Part shown: in pieces, positions 62,730-64,000 of the stretch | Layout of the letters: the number at the start of each line of letters is the position of its first letter | How positions within the stretch are numbered: the stretch's first letter is position 1 | DNA from: Novosphingobium kaempferiae | GTDB taxonomy: Bacteria; Pseudomonadota; Alphaproteobacteria; Sphingomonadales; Sphingomonadaceae | Direction of reading: 5' to 3' | Assembly (NCBI RefSeq): GCF_021227995.1 | Contig: NZ_CP089301.1 | Location: forward strand, 4,030,001 to 4,094,000 | Length of the DNA: 64,000 bases | Program-made: the position numbers and the translations under genes | Notes under the pieces: model-generated | Database searches by the model: none | The model's input: only the letters and a program-made list of their open reading frames with translations | What the model was told of the DNA's origin: nothing

Positions 62730-63848
62730 ATGAAAGTGCAGCCCGCCGCCTTCCTGCGCACGACCCTGCCGCTCGGCATCGACATGGTGGGGGACTACGA
62801 TTCGGGCCGCTACCATTCGATCTGGCTGCCCGATCACATGGTCAGCTTCTGGCCCGATTCGATCTGGACGCCCGAGTTCACCGACCTCGCCAAAGCGTCA
62901 CCCAGCCCGCACCGCCACCTCGACGGCATGGCGGTCGCCGCCGCCGCTGCAGTGCTGACGAAGAGCACGCCGCTGGCGACCACGGTGGTCGATACCGTGC
63001 GGCGGCATCCCTCGATGCTGGCGCAGTCGGCCCTGACGGTGAGCCATCTGTCCAAGGGCCGCTTCATCCTCGGCCTCGGCTCGGGGGAACTGGAGAACAC
63101 CGTCCCCTACGGCTTCGACTTCGCCAAGCCGGTGGGACGGCTGGAAGAGGCGATCCGCGTCATCAAGCTGCTGTGGCATGCCGACGGCCCGGTCGATTTC
63201 GAGGGCGAGTTCTTCCATCTCGAACACGCGCGGATGGACACCGAGTTCTTCGACGGCAAGGCGCCGCCGATCTGGCTCGGCGCGGCGGGGCCGAGGATGC
63301 TGGGCATCACCGGGCGCGAGGCGGACGGCTGGTGGCCGGCGGGATCGTGGACGCCCGAGGACTATGCGGCGAAGCTCAAGGTCATCCTCGACGCGGGCGA
63401 CGCGGCGGGCCGCGACATGAGCCACTTCACCCCCGCGATCACCCAGATGGCCCTGATCGGCGAGCCCGACGAGATCGACGAGATGCTGCGCGCGCCGATG
63501 GTCAAGTCGATCATCCTGATGATCACCGCCAAGGATCTCGCGCAGTTCGGCCATGAGCATCCGATGGGTCCGGACTGGCGCGGCATCATGGACTTCGATC
63601 CGGTCAAGCTGAGCCGCGATGCCATGGTCCGTTTCTGCGAGGAGATGAACCCGCAGGCCATCCGCGACATCCTGCCGGTCGGCACGCCGAAAGAGGTGGC
63701 GGTGAAGATCAAGGGCTTCGCCGACGCCGGGATGCGCGTCTACAAGCTGATGGAATACGGCGCGATGGGTGGCATGAAGTTCTCCGCCACCTCCGCCGCC
63801 AAGGTCCGCGAGACCGAGGACGAAATCCGGAAGCTGGTGGAGGGCTGA
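62730..63848 (+). CDS. LLM-class (luciferase-like) oxidoreductase
   Basis: 372 residues, TIM-barrel flavin/F420 enzyme. YHSIWLPDHMV at the N-terminus, VDTVRRHPSMLAQSALTVSHLSKGRFILGLGSGE (the conserved GLGSG loop), and PPIWLGAAGPRMLGITGREADGWWPAG match F420-dependent methylene-THMPT reductase-like members, although FMN cannot be excluded. GAGGAG lies 8 bp upstream of ATG 62730. Followed by a second sulfotransferase-like gene after 4 bp. Confidence 0.87.
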   Translation: MKVQPAAFLRTTLPLGIDMVGDYDSGRYHSIWLPDHMVSFWPDSIWTPEFTDLAKASPSPHRHLDGMAVAAAAAVLTKSTPLATTVVDTVRRHPSMLAQSALTVSHLSKGRFILGLGSGELENTVPYGFDFAKPVGRLEEAIRVIKLLWHADGPVDFEGEFFHLEHARMDTEFFDGKAPPIWLGAAGPRMLGITGREADGWWPAGSWTPEDYAAKLKVILDAGDAAGRDMSHFTPAITQMALIGEPDEIDEMLRAPMVKSIILMITAKDLAQFGHEHPMGPDWRGIMDFDPVKLSRDAMVRFCEEMNPQAIRDILPVGTPKEVAVKIKGFADAGMRVYKLMEYGAMGGMKFSATSAAKVRETEDEIRKLVEG

Positions 63849-63852
63849 GGCG

Positions 63853-64000
63853 ATGGCGGACCTCGACGCGCAGCAACTGCTGCAGCATGCCATGGCCGGG
63901 ACCGGCCTGTCGGACTGGGCGGACGAGAGCTTCCCCGAACGCTTCGCGCTGGCCATGGCGCACATCAACACGATCCCGATGGACGCGACAGGACGGCAGG
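63853..64000 (+). CDS. Sulfotransferase-like protein, N-terminal part (cut by window edge)
   Basis: 49 residues in the window: LDAQQLLQHAMAGTGLSDW followed by FPERFALAMAHIN. The pattern of a Leu-rich helix, TGL(S/D)DW and a FxxxL helix matches the start of the Sulfotransfer_3 protein at 57914. The catalytic loop is outside. ATG 63853, four bases after the LLM gene stop. Confidence 0.6.
   Translation, partial: MADLDAQQLLQHAMAGTGLSDWADESFPERFALAMAHINTIPMDATGRQ

Overview
The window looks like a chromosomal stretch of a high-GC alphaproteobacterium of the order Sphingomonadales, probably Novosphingobium or a close relative. The evidence is the three large TonB-dependent receptors, the ECF sigma/DUF1109 (NrsF-like) pair, the CoA-transferase/thiolase/DUF35 catabolic genes, the sulfotransferase/SDR/LLM-oxidoreductase genes, and the GTCATTGCGAGC palindromic repeats. 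The genus is inferred, not proven. No rRNA, tRNA or CRISPR array was seen.

Left part (1-8.2 kb): a cut ECF sigma gene, a PhoD-type phosphatase, a decayed IS3-family element with an orphan gene fragment, and a TonB receptor followed by a secreted tyrosine-type phosphatase. A regulator made of two fused TetR units is divergent from the receptor. Together these suggest uptake and dephosphorylation of a phosphorylated substrate. 8.6-10.6 kb: an ECF sigma factor, its likely DUF1109 membrane anti-sigma factor, and a small membrane protein.

10.9-26.4 kb: a catabolic island. A minus-strand run of seven genes (amidohydrolase, family III CoA-transferase, DUF35 zinc-ribbon protein, thiolase-fold protein, TonB receptor, alpha-methylacyl-CoA-racemase-like protein, MFS transporter) has several 4-bp start/stop overlaps. 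Divergent LysR and TetR regulators follow, then two N-acyl-D-amino-acid deacylase-like hydrolases and a nitroreductase. The thiolase lacks the usual nucleophilic cysteines and is translationally coupled to DUF35. This resembles the Ltp2-type retro-aldolase of steroid side-chain breakdown and makes this the best candidate for an undescribed pathway.

26.9-33.8 kb: a FecI-FecR-TonB receptor signalling unit (receptor with an STN domain), then a terminator, a secreted alpha/beta-hydrolase and a pectin methylesterase. This is a pectin-oligosaccharide sensing, uptake and de-esterification locus.

34.9-51.7 kb: a flagellar cluster: sigma54 activator, fliE, F, G, H, I, J, K, L, M, N, O, P, Q, R, flhB, fliD, fliS and a LuxR-type regulator with a degenerate receiver domain. 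It is interrupted by three different long palindromic repeats, one of which supplies the start codon of fliP.

52.6-64 kb: an accessory metabolic region with a TetR/hydrolase pair around a perfect operator-like palindrome, an aminotransferase, an aldo/keto reductase, a SnoaL-like protein, three SDRs, a sulfotransferase (plus the start of a second), a VOC protein, a LuxR regulator and an LLM oxidoreductase, with more palindromic repeats between them.
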